From the NCBI GenBank assembly GCA_963822825.1, contig CAWGIW010000008.1, forward strand, positions 62,001 through 126,000: 64,000 nucleotides of DNA. Reading direction: 5' to 3'. The notes beneath the pieces were generated by a model. The model searched no databases. It was given only the letters and a program-made list of their open reading frames with translations, and was not told the origin of the DNA. Position numbers and translations under genes: made by a program. Of the stretch, positions 45,327 to 53,781 are shown one piece after another (position 1 is the first letter of the stretch; the number at the start of each line of letters is the position of its first letter). Source of the stretch: JAWWPY01 sp963822825. Lineage in GTDB: Bacteria; Actinomycetota; Actinomycetes; Streptosporangiales; Streptosporangiaceae.

Positions 45327-47237
45327 ATGGCAGCTAGCCCGTTCATTCGCGACGTCCCCGCCGCCCGCGCCCTGGACGCCTGGCGCAGCGCGCGGGATGC
45401 CGCGGGCTGCCCGGCCCGGCTGCCGGCCGTGCGGGTCCGGGTCGAGGACGCGGCCGGCCGGGTCACCGCCGCGCCCGTGTGGGCCAGCCGGTCGTCGCCG
45501 CCGTTCGACGCGGCCGGCATGGACGGCATCGCGGTGCGGGCCGCCGACACCCTGGGCGCGGGCGAGACCACGCCGGTCTACCTGCGGCCGGACGCCTACG
45601 ACACGGTGGACACCGGGGACCCGATGCCCGACGGGCGGGACGCGGTGGTGATGCGCGAGCACGTGCACTATGACGGCCGCAACGCCGAGCTGCGCGCGGC
45701 CGTTCCGCCCTATCAGCACGTGCGCTCCATCGGCGAGGACGTGAGCATGGCCGAGCTGCTGCTGCCCGAGGGTCACCGGCTGCGGGCCACCGATATCGCC
45801 GCCGCGGCGGCGGCCGGCGCCAATCAGGTGCTGGTCCGGCGCCGCCCGGTGGTCGTCATCCTGCCGACCGGGGACGAGGTGCGGCCGATCGGCGCGCAGA
45901 CCGGCGCCGGGGAGATCATCGACACCAACTCGCTCATGCTCGCGACGCAGGCCCGCGAGGTCGGCTGTGAGGCGCGCTGCCTGCCGATCGAACCGGATGA
46001 TCCGGCCGGTATCGGCGCGGCCGTCAGCGCCGCCGTGCCCGGCTGCGACCTGCTCATCGTGGTGGCCGGCTCGAGCGCCGGCCGCGACGACTACACGGCC
46101 CGGGTGGTAGCCGAGCTCGGCACGCTCGCCGTGCACGGTGTCGCCGTGCGCCCGGGTCACCCGGTGGTGCTCGGGGTGGTCGGAGGCACTCCGGTCATCG
46201 GCGCGCCAGGCTACCCGGTGTCGGCCGCCCTGACCTTCGACATCTTCGCCGAGCCGCTGCTGGCCGAGCTGGAGGGCGCCGCTCCCCGCCGCCGCCCGCG
46301 GACCTCGGCGCGGCTGGCCCGCAAGCTCGCCTCGCCCCTCGGCATGGACGACTGGGTGCGGGTGCGGCTGGGCATGGTGGGCGGCGTGATGGTGGCCACC
46401 CCGCTGCCGCGCGGCGCTGGGGTGCTGACCTCCTTGGTCCGTGCCGACGGGCTGCTCGTCGTCCCGGCCGGGCTCGAGGGCCACCACCCGGGCGAGGAGG
46501 TCGAGATCGAGCTGCTGCGCGGCATCGACGAGATCTCCCGCACGATCGTCGCCATCGGCTCTCACGACCTCGTCCTCGACCTCGCCGCATCTGCGCTGCG
46601 GGCCGAGGATCCGCTGGTCACCCTGGCGTCATCGAACGTGGGCTCACTGGGCGGGCTGGTTGCCCTCCGCGACGGGCTGTGCCATATCGCCGGGTCTCAC
46701 CTGCTCGATCCGGCCACCGGCGAGTACACCCTGCCCTACCTCGACCGCATCCTCGGCGCCGCTGACGTCTGCGTCGTCCGGCTGGTGCACCGCGATCAGG
46801 GGCTGATCGTCGCGGCCGGCAACCCGCTCGGCCTGACCGGGATCGAGGACCTGACCCGCGCCGGCCTGCGTTACGTCAACCGCCAGCGTGGCGCCGGCAC
46901 CCGCGTGCTGCTCGACCACGAGCTGGGCCGGCGGGGCATCAGCCCGGATGCAGTCGGCGGCTACGCCCGCGAGGAGCCCACCCACCTGGCCGTGGCGGCC
47001 GCCGTCGCCGCCGGGCACGGCGACGCCGGCCTGGGGATCATGGCCGCCGCGCGTGCCTTCGACCTTGACTTCGTGCCGGTCACCAGGGAACCCTACGATC
47101 TGGTCGTGGCCTCTGACGCCATGGAGAGCCCACTGCTGGCCCCGCTGTGGGCCTTGCTGCGCTCGGACCGGTTCCAGGCCGCGGTCACCGAACTCGGCGG
47201 CTACACGACCAAAGAGATGGGCCGGCGCATCCGATAG
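45327..47237 (+). CDS. MoeA fused to a periplasmic-binding-protein-like domain
   Basis: A 636-residue chain. Residues 1 to about 405 are MoeA: SSPPFDAAGMDGIAVRAADT, VVVILPTGDEVRPIGAQTGA, LLIVVAGSSAGRDDYTARV, PVIGAPGYPVSAALTFDIF. Residues from about 425 form a PBP-like module (HDLVLDLAASALRAEDPLVT; GLCHIAGSHLLDP; LTRAGLRYVNRQRGAGTRVL; VVASDAMESPLLAPLWALLR), known in MoeA and one-component Mo regulators and thought to bind molybdate, tungstate or cofactor. Start ATG 45327, 8 bases after moeA. A second metal-insertion enzyme with its own ligand sensor is consistent with selective loading of the AOR or the Sec enzyme. Confidence 0.88.
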   Translation: MAASPFIRDVPAARALDAWRSARDAAGCPARLPAVRVRVEDAAGRVTAAPVWASRSSPPFDAAGMDGIAVRAADTLGAGETTPVYLRPDAYDTVDTGDPMPDGRDAVVMREHVHYDGRNAELRAAVPPYQHVRSIGEDVSMAELLLPEGHRLRATDIAAAAAAGANQVLVRRRPVVVILPTGDEVRPIGAQTGAGEIIDTNSLMLATQAREVGCEARCLPIEPDDPAGIGAAVSAAVPGCDLLIVVAGSSAGRDDYTARVVAELGTLAVHGVAVRPGHPVVLGVVGGTPVIGAPGYPVSAALTFDIFAEPLLAELEGAAPRRRPRTSARLARKLASPLGMDDWVRVRLGMVGGVMVATPLPRGAGVLTSLVRADGLLVVPAGLEGHHPGEEVEIELLRGIDEISRTIVAIGSHDLVLDLAASALRAEDPLVTLASSNVGSLGGLVALRDGLCHIAGSHLLDPATGEYTLPYLDRILGAADVCVVRLVHRDQGLIVAAGNPLGLTGIEDLTRAGLRYVNRQRGAGTRVLLDHELGRRGISPDAVGGYAREEPTHLAVAAAVAAGHGDAGLGIMAAARAFDLDFVPVTREPYDLVVASDAMESPLLAPLWALLRSDRFQAAVTELGGYTTKEMGRRIR

Positions 47238-47246
47238 GATCTGACG

Positions 47247-50200
47247 ATGGGCGCTCGCACCTGGATCGGGTCCTGGCCCGTTTACCGCCAGCTGACCGGG
47301 CCGGACCGGCTCGGCTTGGGCGCGGCCACCAAGAGCGCGCACACCTCGCAGCTCCAGCCGAGGACGGCCACGGCCGACAAGGTCGTGAGGTCGGTGTGCC
47401 CGTACTGCGCGGTGGGCTGCGGCCAGCAGGTCTTCGTCGCCGGTGGCCAGGTCACCCAGATTGAGGGGGACCCGGACTCGCCGGTCAGCCGGGGCCACCT
47501 GTGCCCGAAAGGCTCCGCGAGTTTGCAGCTGACCACCGGTGACGCCCGCCAGTACCAGGTGCTCTACCGCAGGCCGGGAGGCACCGAGTGGGAGCACCTG
47601 GACCTCGACACGGCCATGGACATGATCGCGGACCGGGTCATCAGCGCCCGCCGTAAGGGCTGGCAGTGGGAATACGACGGCCTGCGTACCCGGCGCACCA
47701 TGGGCCTGGCCAGCCTCGGCGGCGCGACCCTGGACAACGAAGAGAATTACCTGATCAAGAAGCTGTTCACGGCGCTGGGCGCGATCCAGATCGAGAACCA
47801 GGCCCGCATTTGACACTCCTCCACCGTCCCCGGTCTGGGGACTAGCTTCGGACGCGGCGGCGCGACCACGTTCCAGCAGGACCTGGCCAACGCCGACTGC
47901 ATCCTCATCGAGGGCTCGAACATGGCCGAGGCCCACCCGGTCGGCTTCCAGTGGGTCATGGAGGCCAAGGCCCGCGGCGCGAAGGTCATCCATGTCGACC
48001 CGCGGTTCAGCCGGACCAGCGCCGTCGCCGACCTGCACGTGCCTATCCGGGCCGGGGCGGACATCGCGTTCGTCGGCGGCCTGATCAACTATGTGCTGAG
48101 CAACGAGAAGTACTTCCACGACTACGTGCTCGCGTACACGAACGCGCCGATGATCATCACCGAGGATTTCGCCGACACCGAGGATCTGGACGGGCTGTTC
48201 TCCGGCTTCGATCCGGAGCACCGGACCTATGACCCGGAGACCTGGCGCTACCAGGGCGAGGAGGTGGCGCCGGCCAGCGGCGCCCGCGGCATGGACGCCG
48301 GGCATGAGGTGCGGGAGGCGGCGCGCGGCGAGGCCCATGGCTCGGGGGGCGCGGCGACCCACCCGAGCCCGGACACCGATCCGACGCTTCAGCATCCCCG
48401 CTGCGTGTTCCAGATCCTCAAGCGGCATTTCGCCCGGTACACCCCGGAGATGGTGGCGCAGGTGGCTGGCGTGCCTGAGGATCTGTTCCATCAGGTGGCC
48501 CGGCTCGTCACCGAGAATTCCGGACCGGGAACGGACCACCGCGTTCGTGTACAGCCTGGGCTGGACCCAGCACACGGTGGGGGTGCAGTACATCCGGACC
48601 GCGGCGATCCTGCAGGCCCTGCTCGGCAACATGGGCCGCCCCGGCGGCGGCATCCTGGCGCTGCGCGGTCACGCCTCGATCCAGGGATCCACCGACATTC
48701 CCACCCTGTTCGACCTGCTGCCCGGTTACCTGCCGATGCCGTTCGCGCACGGAGGCAACGACGATCTCGAGAGCTACGTCGAGGCCGAGACCGTGCAGAA
48801 CGGGTTCTGGGCCAACACCCGCGCTTACATGGTCAGCCTGCTGAAGGCGTACTGGGGCGACGCGGCGACCGCGGACAACGACTTCTGCTACGACTACCTG
48901 CCCCGGCTGACCGGCAGCCACAGCACCTACGAGACGGTCATCGCCCAGATCGAGGGGACCTGTACCGGGTACATCCTGTACGGCCAGAACCCGGCCGTCG
49001 GCTCGGCCAACGCGCGGATGCAGCGGATGGGCATGGCCAACCTGGACTGGCTGGTCGTGCGGGACCTGGTCATGATCGAGAGCGCCACCTGGTGGAAGAA
49101 CGGCCCCGAGATCGAGACGGGGGAGATGCGCACCGAGGACATCCAGACCGAGGTGTTCTTCATGCCCGCCGCGGCGCACACCGAGAAAGACGGCAGCTTC
49201 ACCAACACCCAGCGCATGCTCCAGTGGCATCACACCGCGGTCGAGCCGGCCGGTGACGCCCGCAGCGACCTGTGGTTCACCTACCACCTGGGCCGCCGCA
49301 TCCGGGAGAAACTGGCCTCCTCCACCGACGAGATGAACCGGCCCGTACTGGATCTCACCTGGGACTACCCGGTGCACGGCGCGCAGGCGGAGCCGGACGC
49401 CGACGCGGTCCTCGCGGAAATCAACGGCTGGGATGCCGACGGGCAGCCGCTGTCGGCCTACACGCAGCTGGCCGCCGACGGGTCCACCTCCTGCGGCTGC
49501 TGGATTTACTGCGGCGTGCGGGCCAACGGGGTGAACCAGGCGGATCGCCGCAAACCCGGGCGGGAGCAGAACTGGGTGGCGCCCGAGTGGGGCTGGGCCT
49601 GGCCCGCCAACCGGCGGGTGCTCTATAACCGGGCGTCCGCCGACCCGGACGGCCAGCCGTGGAGCGAGCGCAAGGCCCTGGTCTGGTGGGATGCGGAGAA
49701 GGGTCGCTGGGCCGGGCACGACGTGCCCGACTTCGTCGCCGACCGGCCGCCGTCCTACCGGCCCCCGGAAGGCGCGACCGGGGTGGCCGCGATCTCCGGC
49801 ATCGACCCGTTCATCATGCAGGCCGACGGCAAGGCCTGGCTCTTCGCCCCGGCGGGCCTGGTCGACGGCCCGCTGCCGGCGCATTACGAGCCGCAGGAAT
49901 CGCCCCTGCCCAACCTGTTCTACGCGCAGCAGCACAACCCGGCCCGCCAGATCATCGCCCACCGTGAGGACCGCTTTCAGCCGAGCGGTGACCAGCCCGG
50001 GTCTGGCGTGTTCCCGTACGTGACCACCACGTACCGGCTCACCGAGCATCACACGGCGGGCGGCATGTCGCGGTTCCTGCCGTACCTGTCTGAGTTGCAG
50101 CCCGAGTTCTTCTGCGAGGTGTCGCCGGAACTCGCGGCCGAGCGCGGCCTGGAGCACATGGGCTGGGCGACGATCGTCACCGCCCGCAGCGCCATCGAAG

Positions 50201-50487
50201 CCCGGGTGATGGTCACCCGCCGGATGACGCCGCTGCGGGTCGGCGGCCGGGCGCTGCACCAGGTCGGGCTGCCCTGGCACTGGGGCCCGAACGGCATCAC
50301 CACCGGGGACGCGGCCAACGAGCTTTCGCACCTGGCCCTGGACCCGAACGTGCACATTCAGGAGGTCAAGGCGCTGGCCTGCGACATCCGCCCGGGGCGG
50401 CGGCCGCGCGGGCCGGCCCTGCGTGATCTTGTCCGTCAGTACCAGGAGCGGGCCGGGATCACCGGCGAGACCGGGATGGAGCTGTGA
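47247..50487 (+). CDS. fdnG: Selenocysteine formate dehydrogenase, FdnG/FdoG type (TGA at 47811 decoded as Sec)
   Basis: The catalytic subunit of a membrane-bound formate dehydrogenase. Residues 51/54/58/86 (SVCPYCAVGCG…HLCPKGS) bind [4Fe-4S]. The frame reads GAIQIENQARI, then TGA (codon 189), then HSSTVPGLGTSFGRGGATTF, aligning with NQARV-Sec-HGPTVASLAPTFGRG of E. coli FdnG. MEAKARGAKVIHVDPRFSRT, TTAFVYSLGWTQHTVGVQYI and ALRGHASIQGSTD follow. A second break is a one-base excess near 48525, after ARLVTENSG, that needs correction or confirmation. Length is about 1,080 residues. There is no twin-arginine signal, so it should face the cytoplasm, unlike E. coli FdnG. It is coupled to the iron-sulfur and NrfD subunits. 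Confidence 0.9.
47826..47842 (+). promoter_or_regulatory. Bacterial SECIS element
   Basis: A 17-nt hairpin with stem GTCCCC (47826-47831) / GGGGAC (47837-47842) and apical loop GGTCT. The loop begins 18 nt after the TGA at 47811-47813. Both the GGUCU loop and the 18-nt spacing are those of the E. coli fdhF SECIS bound by SelB. Confidence 0.9.
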
Positions 50488-50488
50488 G

Positions 50489-51409
50489 ATGAGCACGCAG
50501 TCGGCACACTGGCCGGCCAGGGAGACCGGCCCGGCGCAGCCGCTCGACCCGGCGGCCCTGGCCGGGTACACCGACCACCCGCCTCGGATGGGGTTCTTCA
50601 CTGACACGTCGGTCTGCATCGGCTGCAAGGCCTGCGAGGTGGCCTGCAAGGAATGGAACATGGTGCCCGAGGACGGGCTGGCGCTCACCGGCATGTCGTA
50701 TGACAACACGGGCAGCCTGGGCGCGTCGACCTGGCGGCATGTCGCGTTCATCGAGCAGATCCAGCGCCCGGCCGCGCCCGTGACCGGCGGTCACGGCCCC
50801 GGCGGCCACGGCGAGAAGCCCGTCGAGTTCGACGGCTCCCGCTGGCTGATGGCCAGCAACGTGTGCAAGCACTGCACCGAGTCGGCGTGCCTGGATGTCT
50901 GCCCGACCGGCGCGCTGATGCGCACCGAGTTCGGCACCGTGGTAGTCCAGTCCGACGTCTGCAATGGCTGCGGCTACTGCGTCTCGGCCTGCCCGTTCGG
51001 GGTGATCGACCGCCGCGAGGGCGACGGTCGGGCCTGGAAGTGCACGCTGTGTTATGACCGGATCGGCGACGGGCTGGAGCCCGCGTGCGCCAAGGCGTGT
51101 CCCACCCAGTCCATCCAGTTCGGCCCGGTGGACGAACTGCGCGAGCGGGCCCAGCAGCGGGTCGGCCAGTTGCGGGAGGCGGGAGTGGCCGGTGCGCAGC
51201 TGTACCTCGAGGACCCAGACGACGGGATCAGCGGCGGCGGCGCCTTCTTCCTGCTGCTCGACGAGCCCGAGGTGTACGGACTGCCGCCGGACCCGGTCAC
51301 CACCACCCGTGACCTGCCCCGGATGTGGCGGCATGTGGCCACCGCGGCGGCCGCCGTACTGGCCGGCGGCTTCATCGCCAGCCTGGGCCAGCGCCGGGGC
51401 GGATCATGA
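50489..51409 (+). CDS. fdnH: Formate dehydrogenase iron-sulfur subunit (FdnH-type)
   Basis: A 306-residue electron-transfer subunit carrying four cysteine sets for [4Fe-4S] clusters: CIGCKACEVACKEWN, CKHCTESACLDVCPTGAL, CNGCGYCVSACPFGV and CTLCYDRIGDGLEPACAKAC. The C-terminus (MWRHVATAAAAVLAGGFIASL) is a single membrane anchor, as in FdnH/FdoH. It starts 1 base after the fdnG stop codon. Electrons flow from the Sec enzyme through these clusters to the NrfD subunit and quinone. No Tat signal is present. A His/Gly-rich insert (GGHGPGGHGEKP) is peculiar to this copy. Confidence 0.92.
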   Translation: MSTQSAHWPARETGPAQPLDPAALAGYTDHPPRMGFFTDTSVCIGCKACEVACKEWNMVPEDGLALTGMSYDNTGSLGASTWRHVAFIEQIQRPAAPVTGGHGPGGHGEKPVEFDGSRWLMASNVCKHCTESACLDVCPTGALMRTEFGTVVVQSDVCNGCGYCVSACPFGVIDRREGDGRAWKCTLCYDRIGDGLEPACAKACPTQSIQFGPVDELRERAQQRVGQLREAGVAGAQLYLEDPDDGISGGGAFFLLLDEPEVYGLPPDPVTTTRDLPRMWRHVATAAAAVLAGGFIASLGQRRGGS

Positions 51410-51421
51410 ACGGCGGCGGCG

Positions 51422-52588
51422 ATGGCGCCGGGGCGGCGGCGCGCGCTCGAGGCCGCTGGGGTATGCACGGGAGAGGCCAGTACCAAAGAGACCAGCATCG
51501 AACGGACCAGCCCGGAGCCCGGCCCGCCCGGCAGCGATCAGCCCGGCAGTGATCAGGCCGGCAGCGATCAGCCCGCCAGCGATCAGCCCGCCAGCGATCA
51601 GCCCGCCGATGGCCAGCGGCGGCGCGGCCAGCGCGGACGTGACCAGCGCGGACGTGGCCAGCGCGGCGAGCAGCTCATGGTGCCCCGGGCCCAGCCGGAT
51701 TCCTACTATGGGCGCCCGATCATCAAGGAGACGGTCTGGGGGAGCCCGCAGATCCCGGGCTATCTGTTCCTCGGCGGCCTGGCCGGCGCGTCGTCGGTGC
51801 TGGCCGGATTCGCCCAGCGCAGCGGCAACCGCGAGCTGGCCCGGGCTTCGAAGGTCGTGGCGGCCGGGGCGATCGGGCTGTCCGCGGTGGCGCTAGTCGA
51901 GGATCTCGGCCGCCCCCGGCGCTTCCTGAACATGCTGCGGGTGCTCAAGGTCACCTCGCCGATGAGCGTCGGCACCTGGCTCATCTCGGCGTACGCGCCC
52001 GCCGCCATGGCCGCGGCCGCCTGCGCGGTGACCGGGAAGCTGCCGAAGGCCGGCGCGCTGGCCACGATCGGGGCCGCGGCCGTGGGCTCGGGGGTGTGCA
52101 CGTACACCGCCGCGCTGGTCTCCGATACCGCGGTGCCAGCCTGGCACGAGGCCTATCGCGAGATGCCGTACCTGTTCGTCGGCTCGGCGGCCTCCGCCGC
52201 GGGCGGCTTCGGCATGCTGGCCGCGCCGGCCGGGCAGGCCGGGCAGGCGGTCCGGTTCGCCGTGCTGGGCGCGGCGACCGAGCTGACCGCCAAGAGCCTG
52301 CTGGTGCGCCGGCTGGGCGACATCGCGGAGCCGTACCAGGCGGGCCGGGCGGGGAAGCTTATGGAGGCGGCGGAAGTGCTGACCGCAGCCGGGCTGGCGG
52401 GAGCGGTTCTGGCTGGCCGGAGCCGGGCGGCCCGCACACTATCGGGCGCGGCCCTGGTGGCGGCCTCGGCGATGACCCGGTTCGGCATCTTCGAGGCGGG
52501 CCGCGCCTCCGCCCGCGACCCGAAGTACATCGTCGGCCCGCAGCGGGAACGCCTCCGCCAGCGCTCCGCTGCTCACGGACCCGGCTGA
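51422..52588 (+). CDS. nrfD: NrfD-type quinone-reactive membrane subunit
   Basis: This multi-spanning subunit should pass electrons from the FdnH clusters to quinone. The family core begins VPRAQPDSYYGRPIIKETVW, then GYLFLGGLAGASSVLAGFAQ, LGRPRRFLNMLRVLKVTSPM and SVGTWLISAYAPAAMAAAA, with about eight helices and a final FGIFEAGRASARDPKYIVGP. The roughly 80-residue N-terminal extension is a hydrophilic repeat (PGSDQ units). ATG 51406 overlaps the fdnH stop but is out of frame, so the natural start is probably there with a slip in the repeat, or at GTG/ATG near the core (about 51679). It replaces the cytochrome b of FdnI, a known alternative. Confidence 0.85.
   Translation: MAPGRRRALEAAGVCTGEASTKETSIERTSPEPGPPGSDQPGSDQAGSDQPASDQPASDQPADGQRRRGQRGRDQRGRGQRGEQLMVPRAQPDSYYGRPIIKETVWGSPQIPGYLFLGGLAGASSVLAGFAQRSGNRELARASKVVAAGAIGLSAVALVEDLGRPRRFLNMLRVLKVTSPMSVGTWLISAYAPAAMAAAACAVTGKLPKAGALATIGAAAVGSGVCTYTAALVSDTAVPAWHEAYREMPYLFVGSAASAAGGFGMLAAPAGQAGQAVRFAVLGAATELTAKSLLVRRLGDIAEPYQAGRAGKLMEAAEVLTAAGLAGAVLAGRSRAARTLSGAALVAASAMTRFGIFEAGRASARDPKYIVGPQRERLRQRSAAHGPG
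51526..51605. repeat. 15-bp minisatellite in the NrfD leader
   Basis: Five tandem 15-bp units of the form GCCCGGCAGCGATCA (51526, 51541, 51556, 51571, 51586) with one or two variant bases are followed by a partial copy. They encode PGSDQ/PASDQ blocks. A second, shorter 15-bp array (GCGGACGTGACCA-like) follows at about 51626-51666. Confidence 0.92.
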
Positions 52589-52606
52589 TCCATCCCAGGA
52601 GGGCTC

Positions 52607-53722
52607 ATGGCTACGAAATACCACGCTGAGCATGTTGGCAGCCTGCTCCGGCCGTCTTGGCTGCTCGAGGGGCGCTTAGCACATCAGCAGGGGAGGCTGG
52701 CCGCCGAGGAGTTGCGGGAACTTGAGGATCGCGCCGCGCTGGAGGCGATCGACCTGCAGCGCGAGGCGGGCATCGAGGTCTTCACGGACGGCGAGGTGCG
52801 ACGGGGCACCTGGATGGCCGGGCTGCTGGAGTCAACCGGCGGAGTGGTTCCGGCCGAACTGGCGCCGGTCATCTGGCACCGGGACGGCGGGACCGCGTCA
52901 GCCGAAGAGACCTCGTTTGACGCGGTCGCGGCGAGCGGAAAGGTGACCCGCAGAGCCGCCCATACCAGTGTCGAGGCCGCGTTCCTGACGCGGCATGCAC
53001 CCGGCCAGTTCAAGATCACGATGATGAGCGCCTCGATGGGCGGGATGCTATGGCAGCCCGGGATCAGCGACGCGGTCTACCCGGCGCCGGCCGATCTGGT
53101 GCACGATCTCGTCGCGTTGCAGATCACCGAAATCGAGGGTCTTATCGACCAGGGCGTGCGGTGGATCCAGCTCGACTCGCTCAGTTACAACCAGGTCTTC
53201 GATCCGGAGTTCCGCGCGGCCACCGGCCTGGCGACCGTCCCCCCGGAGGCGATCCTCGGCGCGGCGGTCGCCGCCGACGCGGAAGTGGTTCGCGCGGCCA
53301 AGCGCAAGGACCCGGACGTCACCATCGGCATGCATATCTGCCGTGGTAACAACCGCAGTGCCTGGATGGCCCAGGGCAGCTACGAGCCCATCGCCGAGCG
53401 ATTGTTCGGTGAGGTCGGGGTGGACCGGTTCCTGCTCGAGTACGACACCGAGCGGGCCGGCGGCTTCGAGCCGCTCCGGTTTATCCGGCCCGCCGTGACC
53501 GTCGTCCTCGGCCTGGTCTCATCGAAGCTTCCCCGGCTGGAGTCGCAGGACGAGTTGCGGCGCCGCATCGACGACGCGTCGCGGTATGTGCCGATCGACG
53601 ACCTCGCTCTCAGCCCGCAATGCGGATTCGCCTCTACCGCCCGGGGCAACCAGCTGACCATCGACGATGAGCGGCGCAAGCTCGAACTCGTCGCCAGCAC
53701 GGCCAGCAAGGTCTGGGACTGA
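52607..53722 (+). CDS. MetE-like (cobalamin-independent methionine synthase II family) zinc methyltransferase
   Basis: A 371-residue TIM-barrel enzyme of the short MetE-like family. The zinc ligands are the His-x-Cys of GMHICRGNN and the distal Cys of LSPQCGFAS. The N-terminus HVGSLLRPSWLLEGRLAHQQ and the middle LIDQGVRWIQLDSLSYNQVF are typical. Family members transfer methyl or alkyl groups to thiols: some are methyl-THF or methyl-corrinoid methionine synthases, others epoxyalkane:CoM transferases. It lacks the long N-terminal half of true MetE. AGGAGG stands 4-5 bases before ATG 52607, only 18 bases after nrfD, so it may be the last gene of the formate operon. The substrate is unresolved. 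Confidence 0.85.
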   Translation: MATKYHAEHVGSLLRPSWLLEGRLAHQQGRLAAEELRELEDRAALEAIDLQREAGIEVFTDGEVRRGTWMAGLLESTGGVVPAELAPVIWHRDGGTASAEETSFDAVAASGKVTRRAAHTSVEAAFLTRHAPGQFKITMMSASMGGMLWQPGISDAVYPAPADLVHDLVALQITEIEGLIDQGVRWIQLDSLSYNQVFDPEFRAATGLATVPPEAILGAAVAADAEVVRAAKRKDPDVTIGMHICRGNNRSAWMAQGSYEPIAERLFGEVGVDRFLLEYDTERAGGFEPLRFIRPAVTVVLGLVSSKLPRLESQDELRRRIDDASRYVPIDDLALSPQCGFASTARGNQLTIDDERRKLELVASTASKVWD

Positions 53723-53781
53723 CCCATCCCGTCGCGCGCGGCGGGGACGGTGGACGGCCGTGCCCGGTTCAGGGCGGGTCC

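Noticed and set aside
47813..47925. TGA 47811 as a genuine end followed by a second gene starting at 47922
   Set aside because: Homology runs through the TGA without a gap and a SECIS follows, so the split would cut a single enzyme at its active site.
48500..48540. Programmed frameshift in fdnG
   Set aside because: There is no slippery heptamer or pseudoknot. The site is an ordinary GC-rich run like the other indels in the window.
46644..48653. 669-residue minus-strand open frame across the MoeA-PBP / fdnG junction
   Set aside because: It is the mirror of conserved plus-strand codons, with no start signal and no recognisable domain.
48508..50751. 747-residue minus-strand open frame opposite the fdnG gene
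   Set aside because: Composition and lack of any family motif mark it as a GC-rich antisense shadow. The plus strand carries unmistakable FdnG sequence.
51526..51605. CRISPR-like direct repeats
   Set aside because: Units are contiguous with no spacers, in frame with coding sequence and only 15 bp long; no cas genes are near.
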